21,337 bases of DNA from Nitrospirota bacterium. Its GTDB lineage: Bacteria; Nitrospirota; Nitrospiria; Nitrospirales; Nitrospiraceae. Positions 1 to 8,303 of the stretch are shown here, piece by piece (positions within the stretch are counted from its first letter, which is position 1; each line of letters opens with the position of its first letter). The notes under the pieces were generated by a model that saw only the letters and a program-made list of their open reading frames with translations, ran no database searches and was not told where the DNA came from. Both the position numbers and the translations under genes were made by a program. The stretch is from contig JAHWYE010000004.1 of NCBI GenBank assembly GCA_020028195.1, positions 1 through 21,337 on the forward strand, in the 5' to 3' direction.

Positions 1-261
1 CCCTTCTTGCTTGAGTCGATCGAGCATATCGCGCTTGGCTTCGGCATCAGTCGGACTGGCGAATGGGATCCAGAGAAGCTTAAAACCCGTACTCTCCCCT
101 ACAGCTCCCACCTTCAACATGCGATACTTAACCTTAACAAGGTCAACTGGCTTGACCGCTTGATCCACGCACGAACTGTGGTAGGTACTCCTGCAGCTGA
201 GCAAGCCGCCAATGACGAGCAGAACTACGAAGGTGGTCAGAACGATCCGATTATTCTTCAT
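1..261 (-). CDS. Small outer-membrane or periplasmic lipoprotein, 3' end cut by window edge (DUF6567-like)
   Basis: The frame is open from an ATG at 261 to base 1 with no stop, giving 87 residues of an incomplete protein. The start is well placed: minus-strand AGGAG sits six bases upstream. Residues 1-22 form a lipoprotein signal (N-terminal lysine and arginine, then a hydrophobic stretch ending LLSC), so Cys23 would be lipidated. The mature part contains VKYRMLKVGAVGES, then a GFKLLWIPFASP-like segment and TDAEAKRDMLDRL. This resembles, from memory, small DUF6567-type lipoproteins with a GxSTGF...PF..P..A.A pattern. The function of that family is unknown to me. It lies downstream of the polyene-like operon on the same strand but is separated from it by about 170 bases carrying a promoter-like sequence, so it is probably an independent unit. 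I am confident that it is coding and much less sure of the family. Confidence 0.7.
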   Translation of the reverse strand, partial: MKNNRIVLTTFVVLLVIGGLLSCRSTYHSSCVDQAVKPVDLVKVKYRMLKVGAVGESTGFKLLWIPFASPTDAEAKRDMLDRLKQEG

Positions 262-343
262 CGCTGTCTCCTATCAATCGACCGGAGTGGGGGCCGTGAT
301 GGAATTGAGGCGGCCTGTTAGCAACACTAAGAGACGGCGTGGT

Positions 344-372
344 TCTATGCCATATTTATTGGGGGTCGTCAA
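344..372 (-). promoter_or_regulatory. Candidate sigma70-type promoter for the left-edge lipoprotein
   Basis: On the minus strand TTGACG (367-372) is followed after 17 bases by CATAGA (344-349). The -35 element matches 5 of 6 consensus bases and the -10 only 3 of 6. A transcript would start near 337 and have a leader of roughly 75 bases before the ATG at 261. The rest of the 262-432 gap shows no gene. I saw no convincing U-tract hairpin there that would end the operon upstream. Confidence 0.35.
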
Positions 373-432
373 GGACCAGGACGCGCCCGGTCACATGAAA
401 TGGACGTATTGTGGAAAGCCCGATCTGCGCAC

Positions 433-1287
433 TTAGAGAGGCAGCTTGTGCGACGTTCCTGAAGGCAGACGTTCTGTGTTCCTCGATTTGTCCTCATTGT
501 TCGCTTGGACGATGTCAGGACCGCCCTCCGCAGAGGCTTTGATAAGTGCGTACAGGCCTTGCAGATACAAGCCCCTCGAAAGAATCTTCCACGCCACCAT
601 CCGCGTGATGCGGACGATATCGAGCACCGGGCGAAAGTAGCTCGGTCTGGCTCCCGCACGCCGCAAGGCATCGATCGGAACTGTCACAGTCCGATAGCAG
701 GCGCGAGTGGCCTCGATGAGTATCTCGCTTTCGAAGACAAAACTTCTGCTCTTTCCGTACGGGACCTTCACATTCCTTAATAATGAGGTCGGATACACCC
801 GAAAGCCCGATTGGCTGTCGTGGAACGTGGCGCCAGCAGCCCAGGATATCCAAAAGTCTGCGATACGATTCGCGAGATAGCGCCAGAACGCGATGCGATG
901 TTGGTCCCTCCGACGAGCCCCGATAATGAGATGATCGGGGGAAGCAATGGCTGCACTAATCAGTTTGGGGATCTCTTCTGGCGCATGCTGACCGTCTCCA
1001 TCCAGGGTGACGACCCCGGATGCTCCGGCCTCCAATGCGTATTGAAATCCGCGCCACAGGCTGCCAGCCTTCCCACAGTTCGTGGGATTCTTGAGCACGA
1101 TCACGGTCAAACCACTCAGGGCCTCTTTCGTGCCATCGGTAGACCCATCATCTACGACGATCACATTCTTGCTCTGTCGGAACGCCCGCGATGCCACACC
1201 CCTGATGGTCGCCGCCTCGTTATAGGCTGGGATCACGATCCAGTACCCAGTCGGGGAGTTGGTCACTGAATTCCGTTGGACGTTCAT
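433..1287 (-). CDS. Family 2 glycosyltransferase (DPM1-like, cytoplasmic)
   Basis: This is a 284-residue GT-A glycosyltransferase. Visible family features are IVIPAYNEAATI (about 17-28), the nucleotide-binding VVDDGSTDGT (44-53), and DGDGQH (96-101), which carries the metal-binding DxD-type motif. SQSGFRVYP follows near residue 160. No transmembrane segments are evident, so it should act at the cytoplasmic membrane face on a nucleotide-sugar donor. The ATG overlaps the stop of the reductase gene as ATGA, making it the last gene of the run. Aryl polyene loci commonly carry a glycosyltransferase that is thought to help anchor the polyene to a glycolipid. I infer the same role here; acceptor and sugar cannot be read from sequence. 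The last 30 or so residues are polar and probably disordered. Confidence 0.85.
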   Translation of the reverse strand: MNVQRNSVTNSPTGYWIVIPAYNEAATIRGVASRAFRQSKNVIVVDDGSTDGTKEALSGLTVIVLKNPTNCGKAGSLWRGFQYALEAGASGVVTLDGDGQHAPEEIPKLISAAIASPDHLIIGARRRDQHRIAFWRYLANRIADFWISWAAGATFHDSQSGFRVYPTSLLRNVKVPYGKSRSFVFESEILIEATRACYRTVTVPIDALRRAGARPSYFRPVLDIVRITRMVAWKILSRGLYLQGLYALIKASAEGGPDIVQANNEDKSRNTERLPSGTSHKLPL

Positions 1288-2003
1288 ACCATCCCACCAT
1301 TGACCCCGATTACCTGACCGGAGATATAACCCGCTCTCTCCGAGGCCAGAAATGCAACCAAATGTGCAACCTCTTGAGGTGTGCCGGCCCGTTGCATCGG
1401 CACGAGAGCCTCAATCTTATCCGGTTTGAAGGTTTGCTCGGCCATGCGCGATTCGATAATGCCTGGCGCCACCACATTGACGGTCACCCCACGGGAGGCG
1501 ACTTCCAGCGCAAGCGATTTGGAGGCGCCGTGGAGCCCCGCCTTGGCAGCTGCATAATTCGTCTGGCCGCGATTTCCAAGCATAGCCGAGATCGACGAGA
1601 TCGTGATGATCCGTCCCCAGCGTGTGCCAATCATAGGCAGGAGCAGCGGCTGAGTCACATTGAAAAAGCCGCACAGCGAGACCGCGATCACCTTGTTCCA
1701 TTGATCAGCACGCATGCCAGCCATCGGGGCATCGTCGTGGATACCTGCGTTGTTCACGAGCACCTGGATCGGACCGGCTTCCAGAATCTGTGTCAGTGCA
1801 CGTTGGGCTGCCTCGGCATCGGTGACATCGAAGCAAGCGACGATGGCTGATCCTCCTGCCCGGAGGATCTGATTGGCAACGTCTTCAGCCGAAGTGCGAT
1901 GGCGATGAGCATGGACGACGACGGAGAGTCCATCCTTCGCCAGTTCTCGACAGATCGCCGAGCCAATCGACCCGCTTCCACCTGTGATTAGGGCTCGCTT
2001 CAT
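1284..2003 (-). CDS. 3-oxoacyl-ACP reductase, FabG/ApeQ-like short-chain dehydrogenase
   Basis: The 239-residue protein is a classical short-chain dehydrogenase. It has the Rossmann motif TGGSGSIG (7-14), NNAGIHD (84-90), and a catalytic set of Ser137, Tyr150 and Lys154 in a spacing identical to E. coli FabG. VNVVAPGII follows, and the protein ends SGQVIGVNGGMV, as is typical of FabG. It is expected to reduce the 3-ketoacyl-ACP made by the neighbouring ketosynthase with NADPH. Start ATG overlaps the preceding dehydratase stop as ATGA, and its own stop overlaps the glycosyltransferase start the same way. Position inside a ketosynthase/dehydratase/ACP cluster argues for polyene chain processing (the ApeQ role) rather than housekeeping fatty acid synthesis, though a general FabG cannot be excluded from sequence alone. 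Confidence 0.9.
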   Translation of the reverse strand: MKRALITGGSGSIGSAICRELAKDGLSVVVHAHRHRTSAEDVANQILRAGGSAIVACFDVTDAEAAQRALTQILEAGPIQVLVNNAGIHDDAPMAGMRADQWNKVIAVSLCGFFNVTQPLLLPMIGTRWGRIITISSISAMLGNRGQTNYAAAKAGLHGASKSLALEVASRGVTVNVVAPGIIESRMAEQTFKPDKIEALVPMQRAGTPQEVAHLVAFLASERAGYISGQVIGVNGGMV

Positions 2004-2449
2004 GTATGTTGATCAGGATATTTCAGGAAGATGGACGCGCGCCCGCTCAGTAACTCCCGGTTCTCGGCCGACACGCGAAAGGTGTAGATGAAGGTGGTCG
2101 CATCTCCAATCAGACGTATGGCGTGAATGGTCAAATCGGTTTTCACATCATCGAGGGAACGGACCTGGATAGATAAGTCTCGCACTGCACCTAAATAACC
2201 CACGACAGCCTGATTCGCGGTCTTTTCGTTCAGAATGCCGACATGAACAGCCATGGCCTGGGCCGCATATTCTAACCCGCAGATGGCTTCTAACTGGTTC
2301 CCGCGCCGAAGAGGGTTGGCCGCGTTGCGATGCGATCCTGTCCGACAAGTAATGCGGATCTCATCCCACTGTTCCACTGCGTCCAAGAGGCACATGGCTC
2401 CCTCATGCGGAATCAATCGACAGAGGTCGGTTTTGCTCATGACTGGCAT
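2000..2449 (-). CDS. ApeP-like hotdog dehydratase (3-hydroxyacyl-ACP dehydratase-like)
   Basis: This 149-residue protein has the layout of the second dehydratase found in aryl polyene and xanthomonadin loci. It opens with LIPHEGAMCLLDAV (12-25) and has the helix motif GLEYAAQAMAVHVG (58-71), in which Glu60 is the expected polar residue of the hotdog long helix. The FabZ signature GHFPxxPV is absent, so it is not a canonical FabZ. In the E. coli aryl polyene system ApeI and ApeP are both dehydratase-fold proteins acting after reduction. I infer a supporting or chain-length-specific dehydration role here. Two starts are possible: ATG at 2449, or ATG at 2440, which overlaps the upstream stop as ATGA like its neighbours. 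Neither has a strong ribosome binding site, and the difference is three residues. Confidence 0.8.
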   Translation of the reverse strand: MPVMSKTDLCRLIPHEGAMCLLDAVEQWDEIRITCRTGSHRNAANPLRRGNQLEAICGLEYAAQAMAVHVGILNEKTANQAVVGYLGAVRDLSIQVRSLDDVKTDLTIHAIRLIGDATTFIYTFRVSAENRELLSGRASIFLKYPDQHT

Positions 2450-3240
2450 GGTGTGACTTGGATCAACAGGCGCTGATCCTCCAGATACTCAAGACATACA
2501 CACGTGGCTTGGTGCCCCGCAACGGCAGCCAGGAGTGGTAACGACCGCGCAGCTGGATTCCCGCTCCGAAGGGCTTCCAATCCTGCATCCTCCATGTTTG
2601 TCACGTCCCCCGAGAGGTCATCAGAAAGATTGAGATCAAGCTGCGCGAGGCTGTGGTCTACAGGAGTCCCTGCCAACACGAACGCGGCCGCGAATCCTTC
2701 GCGTAGGGGTCGCGCTATATAGAGTGGAAGGGGAGGAGGGAGATCATAGGCCACGAGGAGCACAAGACTTTCTTCGATGTGCGCATAAGCGGCTGCCTCC
2801 AGCAACGCGGCACAGAAAGAAGAATCATTGCAAGCCAGAGCAGTTGACGATTGCTGTGAGCCCGTGGCGATACCCCAATAGCCGGCAGCAGCATTATGGA
2901 CGGAATGGTGGAACAGCGTGGGTGAAATCACCCGTTGCGGTGTCGCAAGGGCTGTGCAGAGTCGATCCAGGACACCGGTTTCTCCGCAGGAAGAGGCAAA
3001 GACCGTCGCGACCTTACGTGGGTTCACTTGCGCCTGTTCGATGGCCTCCTGGGCGACATGCACTGCCCAGCGCACGATGGTACTGCTCCGCCTGTGCTCG
3101 TTCGGGGGAAGGATGCTCGCCGTGGGTTCCGGTCGTGCCGTCTCTCGGTAAGGAGATGCCCCGGCCAAGACGGCTCGGGTTTCCTTCCATCCAATGAGAC
3201 CCGGCCCCAGCGTTCCGATTCCGTTCACATACAGGCGCAT
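2437..3240 (-). CDS. Short ketosynthase-like chain-length factor (ApeC-like, PF13723 type)
   Basis: The 267-residue protein aligns only to the N-terminal half of thiolase-fold ketosynthases. FASSCGETGVLDRL (81-94), SVHNAAAGYWGIATG (113-127) and the nucleophile-elbow region STALACNDSSF (132-142) are followed by LLEAAAYAHIEESLVLLVAYD. The C-terminal half with the two catalytic histidines is missing. This is the usual length and content of the beta-ketoacyl synthase N-terminal proteins that partner a full ketosynthase in aryl polyene systems as a chain-length factor. The start ATG overlaps the stop of the full ketosynthase as TGATG, so 1:1 coupled synthesis of a heterodimer is likely. Cys137 seems to fall where the active-site cysteine of an active ketosynthase sits, discussed in the findings. 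I am confident of the family; activity is uncertain. Confidence 0.8.
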   Translation of the reverse strand: MRLYVNGIGTLGPGLIGWKETRAVLAGASPYRETARPEPTASILPPNEHRRSSTIVRWAVHVAQEAIEQAQVNPRKVATVFASSCGETGVLDRLCTALATPQRVISPTLFHHSVHNAAAGYWGIATGSQQSSTALACNDSSFCAALLEAAAYAHIEESLVLLVAYDLPPPLPLYIARPLREGFAAAFVLAGTPVDHSLAQLDLNLSDDLSGDVTNMEDAGLEALRSGNPAARSLPLLAAVAGHQATCVCLEYLEDQRLLIQVTPCQS

Positions 3241-4472
3241 CAGACAGTCCCGAGAATCAGGCTACAGTTATTGCCACCAAACCCAAAGATATTGCTCAAC
3301 ACTCGGCGAACTGGTTGCTCTTGATTCTTCAACAGTACGGAGCTTCTCAGGCTGGAATCGACTCGAGTCGTATTCAATGTGCCGGGAATAAACCCGCGCG
3401 TAAGACATATCGCGGCGATGACCGCTTCCGTGATTCCCGCTGCCCCCAGTGTATGGCCCGTCCACCCTTTGGTCGAGCTGCAGGGGATCGAGGAACCAAA
3501 CACCGAGTGGACGGCTTTATCTTCAATGCTGTCGTTCGCCCTGGTTGCGGTTCCGTGCAGATTGATGTAGTCAATGTCTCTAGGATTGAGCCCGCTCCGC
3601 AGCAACGCCCCTTGCATCGCTCTGATCGCCCCAGCCCCTTCCGGATGGGGATGTGACATATGATACCCGTCACAACTCTCCCCGTAGCCCAGTAATGCCA
3701 CTGCCCCAGCATGTGCCGCACGCTCGGCTTTTTCCAGCAACGCAAAGCCGGCCGCCTCGCCTAGCGTCAGCCCGTCACGATCCTCATCACATGGACGACA
3801 AGGACCGCTCGACATCAGTTCCAACGCTCCGAATCCATAGAGGGTCGTGAGACACAGGCTATCGACGCCTCCCACGATGGCAGCATCGCAGAATCCCGCC
3901 TCGATGAATCGTGAGGCGGTGGCAAACGCTTTCGCGCTGGATGAGCACGCGGTCGAGATGACCATGGCTGGTCCTTGGAGGCTGAGGTAAGCCCGGACGA
4001 AATGGGCGAGGGAGAACATGTTATGGGTATATCGGTACCGAGAGATGAAAGATGCCGGCAAGGCCCCGGTCTGGGGGTCACGTTCGCGATACGCGTGTTC
4101 CGTTACCAGAATGCCGGAAGTGCTGGTGCCCAGGATGACGGCCACGCGGTGTGTGCCGTAGCGCTCCCGAGCCTCAATTGCGGCTTGCGTGAACCCATCC
4201 TGCTGTAGCCCGAGGAGAGCTAACCGATTATTCCGGCAGTCGAACTGCTCCAACCCCTTTGTTATTGAGCCACTGCCGACCGGCAAGTCTTCTAAACCAT
4301 CGGCCCGGCCAATATAGGTTTTTATCCCCACGTCCTCGAAGTCGCAAGGCCGCAGACCAGAACGCCGACTTCGTAACGCCGCATAGGTCGGTTCGAGTCC
4401 CTTTCCAAGAGCAGTCACGACGGTATAGGCACTCAGAACGAGAGGCTTCTTGGCTGGCTTCTTAAGCTTCAC
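3240..4472 (-). CDS. Beta-ketoacyl-ACP synthase II type ketosynthase (FabF/ApeO-like)
   Basis: This is a complete elongating ketosynthase. With the GTG start at 4472 it has 410 residues and the full Cys-His-His set: Cys176 in STACSSSAKA, His306 in NLHGTATRAND, and His340 in STKGWTGHTLGAAG. It ends NIFGFGGNNCSLIL, as FabF proteins do. It should condense malonyl-ACP with the growing polyene chain, probably as a heterodimer with the chain-length factor encoded next. I prefer GTG 4472 because AAGGAG lies just upstream. The frame extends ten codons further to a TTG at 4502, but that codon has no ribosome binding site. With this start the overlap with the exporter gene is 11 bases, like the exporter's own overlap with the LolA-like gene. 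The spacing from AAGGAG to GTG is only three bases, shorter than ideal. Confidence 0.9.
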   Translation of the reverse strand: MKLKKPAKKPLVLSAYTVVTALGKGLEPTYAALRSRRSGLRPCDFEDVGIKTYIGRADGLEDLPVGSGSITKGLEQFDCRNNRLALLGLQQDGFTQAAIEARERYGTHRVAVILGTSTSGILVTEHAYRERDPQTGALPASFISRYRYTHNMFSLAHFVRAYLSLQGPAMVISTACSSSAKAFATASRFIEAGFCDAAIVGGVDSLCLTTLYGFGALELMSSGPCRPCDEDRDGLTLGEAAGFALLEKAERAAHAGAVALLGYGESCDGYHMSHPHPEGAGAIRAMQGALLRSGLNPRDIDYINLHGTATRANDSIEDKAVHSVFGSSIPCSSTKGWTGHTLGAAGITEAVIAAICLTRGFIPGTLNTTRVDSSLRSSVLLKNQEQPVRRVLSNIFGFGGNNCSLILGTV

Positions 4473-6789
4473 GGGCTCCTTGGTCCGCAAGCAGCGCGGC
4501 AAACAGTAAACAGATGAACGAGCCCAACGCGGCAGTCATCCCGATGGCTTTGAGGACCGGAAGCTGTGAACAGGCCAAGACACCAAAGACCAAGATGGTT
4601 GTGGTACTACAGACGAGGAGACCATACACTGTGCGGTCTCGTTCGGTCTCAGTGCCATGCCTTCGGTTGAAGAACAGCGCATAGTCTAAGCCAAGCCCCA
4701 TCACGAGGAGGAAGGAAGCCACGTGAAAGAGCGACAATCGTTCTCCGAAACTGTGAAGGAGCGCTCCCACAACCACGATCGCACTACCGATCGGAATCAT
4801 GACTCGCAACACCGTCGATGGCGACCGCAACCCTATGAACAGCACGAACCCGATGGCGAGTGTTCCCCAACCCACGACGGTCAGGGTTTCATTCCGGTAG
4901 GCCATGACCGAGCGATTGGATTCCCCTTTGAGGTCGAGATAGGAGATAGATGGCTTCCCCCATGCCGTTACCACCTCGTGTAAACGATCTCGGTCCGTGA
5001 TGCCTCGTAGCGGCGCCACAGCGACCCACCCTCCGCTTCGCTCGAACAGCAACGAGTCCACCTTGAGTCCCAACGCTGTCGCACGGAACGTTTGGCTTTC
5101 AAGGAATGCCTGCGTCTTGGACTTCTGGATCGCCTCGACGAAAGGCTGAAAGAGGGTCGGTCTAAAGGGCAGTCCCTTCAGGGCCACCCTGATGTTGTGT
5201 TGCACGGTCTGCTGGTCCGGCAAGGCTGCCTGGCGCATGGCCTGCGTGCGACGGCTTGGCACATAGCGCGTGACGATGTCGAACCCGGTGAAAACTTCCT
5301 GCCTCACCAGGCGATCGAGGGCCGGCGTCACGTCCTCACTCCGCTGCAGGACTTCCTCCTCGGTCGAACCCTCAATCACGATGAAATCGAGAAGATCAGG
5401 GGCACCGAGTTCCGCGCGCAAGGTTTGATCCAGCTTTATCTTCTTGGATGGGATCGGGCTCAAGTTGGCAATGTCCTGTTCCCAAAGTGGTGTATTCGAC
5501 CATATCAGCACGGCGATGGCAAGGAGCACGGAGACCGGAACCACCAGACGCGCTCTCGTTAGTTGATCAGCTAAGCCCGCCAGGCCCGTCCCGGATCGAC
5601 GGGGGCAGAACCCAACAGGAACTAAGAAGGGGAGCACCCAGCGAGTCGTCGCTGCCGCGGTCAACAGGCCGACGATCGCGAACAAGCCAAGTTGGGACAG
5701 GCCTGGAAACCCAGCCAGTAAGAGAGCCGAGAACCCAAGAGCCGTGGTGATAACCCCGAGACGCATCGTGGGCCAAATCGCTTGCATGACGTTCGACGCC
5801 GAACCCTCCCCCGTCAGATGGCTGAACAGATGGATGGGATAATCGTCAACGACACCGAGGAGCGTAATGCCGAATCCCAGCGTAATGCCATGGATGAAAC
5901 CAAACGCGAAATCCACCGCGATGATTCCCGCCACAATACCGCTTGCAAGAGGAACCAAGCTGAGAACCAGCAAGGTGAACGATCGGTAACTGAGATACAA
6001 GAACGTGAAAACCAGAATGGCTGCCACCAGCGATAACCACCAGATTTCATTTTGAATTGTTTGCTGCGCTTCAACCGTAAACACCCCCGGCCCGGTCATG
6101 ACCAGATGCAGGGGACCCGTGCTCGACCCGACAATGCTCTGAAAGGCTTCTCTGACCCGTTGATGCACCCTCTCTTGGGCATCGACATCAAAGCCAGCGG
6201 CCTTGGTTTCCGCGACCAGCAGCGCACGCTGACGGTCAACTGAGAACCACACCCCCCGATGTTTGGTGGGAGTGCTCCATGGTGTCCAGGTAGAGAGGAT
6301 CTTCAGAAACTCAGCAGTCGGGTCGGCTGGAATAAATTCCTTGATCATGGGAGCCAGTGGAGACCGCAAGTCATCGAGGCGTTGCTGGAGCGCATCCCGG
6401 AGATGGTCCGGTGCAAAAGTGTCCTTCTGTATGTCAGGAGAGAGCAGGTAGCGAGAGCGGAAGAGATAGTCTCGCTCCTCTTTTGTCCATGTCTCGACAC
6501 CATTCCCAACATAGTAAAACAACCCGCTCTTGCGCATCCACTCCGCCAGCTGTTTGCTGATCTCCGCCAGCCGATCAGCATCCGCACCCTCGAGCGCCAT
6601 CAGGATTAGCCGCCCAGTGACACCGGTTCTGAGCTGTCTCAGAAGGAGGCGTTGGGTGGCGGTGGGTCCTTCCGGCAATAGGTCTAATAGCTCGGTGCGG
6701 ACCGGCACGCGTGTGGCCGCAAACCAGCCGCCTAGACACATCAAGAGACTCCAGCCTAGGATGACTGCGGCAGCTCGTTTATTCACCAC
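4462..6789 (-). CDS. MMPL/RND-family exporter, probable polyene lipid transporter
   Basis: The 775-residue protein has the duplicated RND layout. There is one membrane segment at about 8-25, a large periplasmic domain, and a bundle of about five segments between 240 and 400. The pattern then repeats: a segment near 415, a second periplasmic domain, and a terminal bundle from about 640 to 770. VVDDYPIHLFSHL in the first bundle and GLGLDYALFF in the second carry the aspartate/tyrosine pair typical of proton-driven MMPL proteins. Such exporters occur in essentially all aryl polyene clusters, and I infer export of the polyene lipid across the inner membrane. The start is GTG 6789 (a second GTG follows at once) preceded by AGGGG, and it overlaps the LolA-like gene by 11 bases. 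Length is normal for the family and no frameshift is seen. Confidence 0.88.
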   Translation of the reverse strand: MVNKRAAAVILGWSLLMCLGGWFAATRVPVRTELLDLLPEGPTATQRLLLRQLRTGVTGRLILMALEGADADRLAEISKQLAEWMRKSGLFYYVGNGVETWTKEERDYLFRSRYLLSPDIQKDTFAPDHLRDALQQRLDDLRSPLAPMIKEFIPADPTAEFLKILSTWTPWSTPTKHRGVWFSVDRQRALLVAETKAAGFDVDAQERVHQRVREAFQSIVGSSTGPLHLVMTGPGVFTVEAQQTIQNEIWWLSLVAAILVFTFLYLSYRSFTLLVLSLVPLASGIVAGIIAVDFAFGFIHGITLGFGITLLGVVDDYPIHLFSHLTGEGSASNVMQAIWPTMRLGVITTALGFSALLLAGFPGLSQLGLFAIVGLLTAAATTRWVLPFLVPVGFCPRRSGTGLAGLADQLTRARLVVPVSVLLAIAVLIWSNTPLWEQDIANLSPIPSKKIKLDQTLRAELGAPDLLDFIVIEGSTEEEVLQRSEDVTPALDRLVRQEVFTGFDIVTRYVPSRRTQAMRQAALPDQQTVQHNIRVALKGLPFRPTLFQPFVEAIQKSKTQAFLESQTFRATALGLKVDSLLFERSGGWVAVAPLRGITDRDRLHEVVTAWGKPSISYLDLKGESNRSVMAYRNETLTVVGWGTLAIGFVLFIGLRSPSTVLRVMIPIGSAIVVVGALLHSFGERLSLFHVASFLLVMGLGLDYALFFNRRHGTETERDRTVYGLLVCSTTTILVFGVLACSQLPVLKAIGMTAALGSFICLLFAALLADQGAREA

Positions 6790-7432
6790 GCGGCCCCTGT
6801 ATAACCAGCACTGATCGATCGCCGTCGGGGAGGAGACTCTCCACCCTCGTCATGCGATCTCCTTCACCCGACAAGCGAACACTCTGCACTATTGATTGGA
6901 TAGTAGGGTCCTGCGGACGCAGGATGAGGGACCACCGGCGAGGCTCACCTTCCAAGGAGGTCTTGTAGAAACGCTTTAAGGTAACAAGGTCGCCTGCGAG
7001 GCTCGACCGGAACGCTTCCACAAATATTTGCAAGGCAGGATAGTCCTCCAGCGAAAAGGTTTTGCTGATGCGTTTGTGGTTGTTTTCATAGAGGACCTTG
7101 TCCCCATCGATGACGTAGCGTTCATCGTATGGGTCTGTCACATGTTTTTCGAGCCTGGATGGAGGCGTGAATTTTAGAATCCCTCTCGTCCTTAATGGTT
7201 TGGTCAACATTGAGGAGAAGGTCGTCTCCTCAAAGGACGCGGTTTCTTCTCTCTGCTTGGCCAGCCCGCTGATGAGTTGGTCAACGTTCCACTCACCAGT
7301 CGCGCTGCTCCTTTCAGCCGGAGTCGTGGGATCAGCCCAGATCTGGTTGGAAAGCTGCACTTCCATGAGCCACGCCGCGGTGAACAGGACGAGCAGGAAC
7401 CCCATGCTCTTAGCGTTCACTCCAAAAGTCAT
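6779..7432 (-). CDS. LolA-like periplasmic carrier protein
   Basis: The 217-residue product has an N-terminal signal peptide (hydrophobic MGFLLVLFTAAWLMEV, processed before the mature WADPTT region). Its mature domain has a LolA/LppX-type beta pattern: ASFEETTFSSMLTKPLRTRGILKF, then RLEKHV, then YVIDGDKVLYE. In LolA the half-barrel binds acyl chains, and homologues are regular members of aryl polyene loci next to the MMPL exporter. I infer that it carries a lipid-linked product across the periplasm. ATG 7432 overlaps the acyltransferase gene by 23 bases and gives an n-region containing a lysine. An ATG at 7405 is an alternative, five bases past that stop, with AAGAG close by, but it would leave a signal peptide without a basic residue. 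The family call is from pattern and context. Confidence 0.75.
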   Translation of the reverse strand: MTFGVNAKSMGFLLVLFTAAWLMEVQLSNQIWADPTTPAERSSATGEWNVDQLISGLAKQREETASFEETTFSSMLTKPLRTRGILKFTPPSRLEKHVTDPYDERYVIDGDKVLYENNHKRISKTFSLEDYPALQIFVEAFRSSLAGDLVTLKRFYKTSLEGEPRRWSLILRPQDPTIQSIVQSVRLSGEGDRMTRVESLLPDGDRSVLVIQGPRGE

Positions 7433-8303
7433 AAAAGTTGAACCAGTTGTCAGGCGCTAAACGGCAGTAGTATTCCAGTCGATCAGCATAGCGCTGAGTC
7501 CATTGCTGGATCTGTTGATCGCGATGCTCCCTGTCGAGGATCACTTGTTCGGCAAACAGCTCGAAGTGGACTTCGTAACGATTTCCGCCCCGGTAGAGGC
7601 CGAAGAAGAGAATCACCGGCGCCTTCAGGACGCTTGTGAGCCTCATGGTCCCTGTAGGAAATCGTGCGAGCGTGCCAAAAAATTTACAGAGCGTCGTCTG
7701 ATGATGCTGCACCAGTCGATCGCCCATGATGCCAACCTGTCCTCCACGGTCCAGGCAATCCTTCACCTGCAGCATCGTGTCGGGCGCGCCGACCGAGAGC
7801 ACGGTATCGGCTACCTGAGGATTCAGACTTCGAACCACTTCTCTGATCATCGGTGCGTTTTCTTCATACAGTAGTACTTTGATCTCAAGGTCACGTCGAG
7901 ACATACCGATCGCGCGCACGATCTCAAAACTCCCCAAATGGGAGCCCAGTAGTATGCATCCTTGACCACGATTCAAATAGTTTGTGAGCAGTTCCGCGCC
8001 CTGCACATCAACCTGGAATCGATGATGCTGGCCTGCCAAGAGATAGAACCGGTCCAGGATTGTGGAGGCAAAGCAATGGTAATGATGAAACAGATCGCGC
8101 CAACTGATTCGTCGGCCCAGGACCCTGTGGAGAAACTGACGGATTGCCCGTCGGGCCCGGCCGGAGAAGACCGCGTAGTAGACACAAATCGGGTAGAGCA
8201 ATGTACGAGCGGCGGGACGGCCGAGTCGCAGGGCAACCCAGACCATGAATTGAATGGCTATCCAGCTCCCGCGCTCACGCTGTCGCAACCATTGCAAGCT
8301 CAT
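7410..8303 (-). CDS. LpxL/HtrB-like lipid acyltransferase
   Basis: This is a 297-residue inner-membrane acyltransferase of the LpxL/HtrB family. The catalytic HX4E motif is at His122-Glu127 within GSHLGSFE. It is followed by MGDRLVQHHQTTLCKFFGTLARFPTGTMRLTSVLKAPVILFF-type residues, in which the GDR and FPTG patterns are family hallmarks. The hydrophobic N-terminus (about 14-50) probably associates with the membrane. In aryl polyene loci such enzymes are proposed to transfer the polyene from ACP onto a glycerol or glycolipid anchor. Because lipid A enzymes share the fold, substrate cannot be assigned from sequence, but its location between dehydratase and LolA-like genes supports the polyene role. 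Its ATG overlaps the dehydratase stop as ATGA. Confidence 0.87.
   Translation of the reverse strand: MSLQWLRQRERGSWIAIQFMVWVALRLGRPAARTLLYPICVYYAVFSGRARRAIRQFLHRVLGRRISWRDLFHHYHCFASTILDRFYLLAGQHHRFQVDVQGAELLTNYLNRGQGCILLGSHLGSFEIVRAIGMSRRDLEIKVLLYEENAPMIREVVRSLNPQVADTVLSVGAPDTMLQVKDCLDRGGQVGIMGDRLVQHHQTTLCKFFGTLARFPTGTMRLTSVLKAPVILFFGLYRGGNRYEVHFELFAEQVILDREHRDQQIQQWTQRYADRLEYYCRLAPDNWFNFYDFWSER

Noticed and set aside
7..321. 104-codon plus-strand frame at the left edge
   Set aside because: The minus strand of the same region encodes a lipoprotein with a clean lipobox and ribosome binding site, so the plus frame is a shadow.
811..1269. 152-codon plus-strand frame opposite the glycosyltransferase
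   Set aside because: It is antisense to DxD and Rossmann-like motifs of a convincing family 2 glycosyltransferase; no ribosome binding site or domain was seen.
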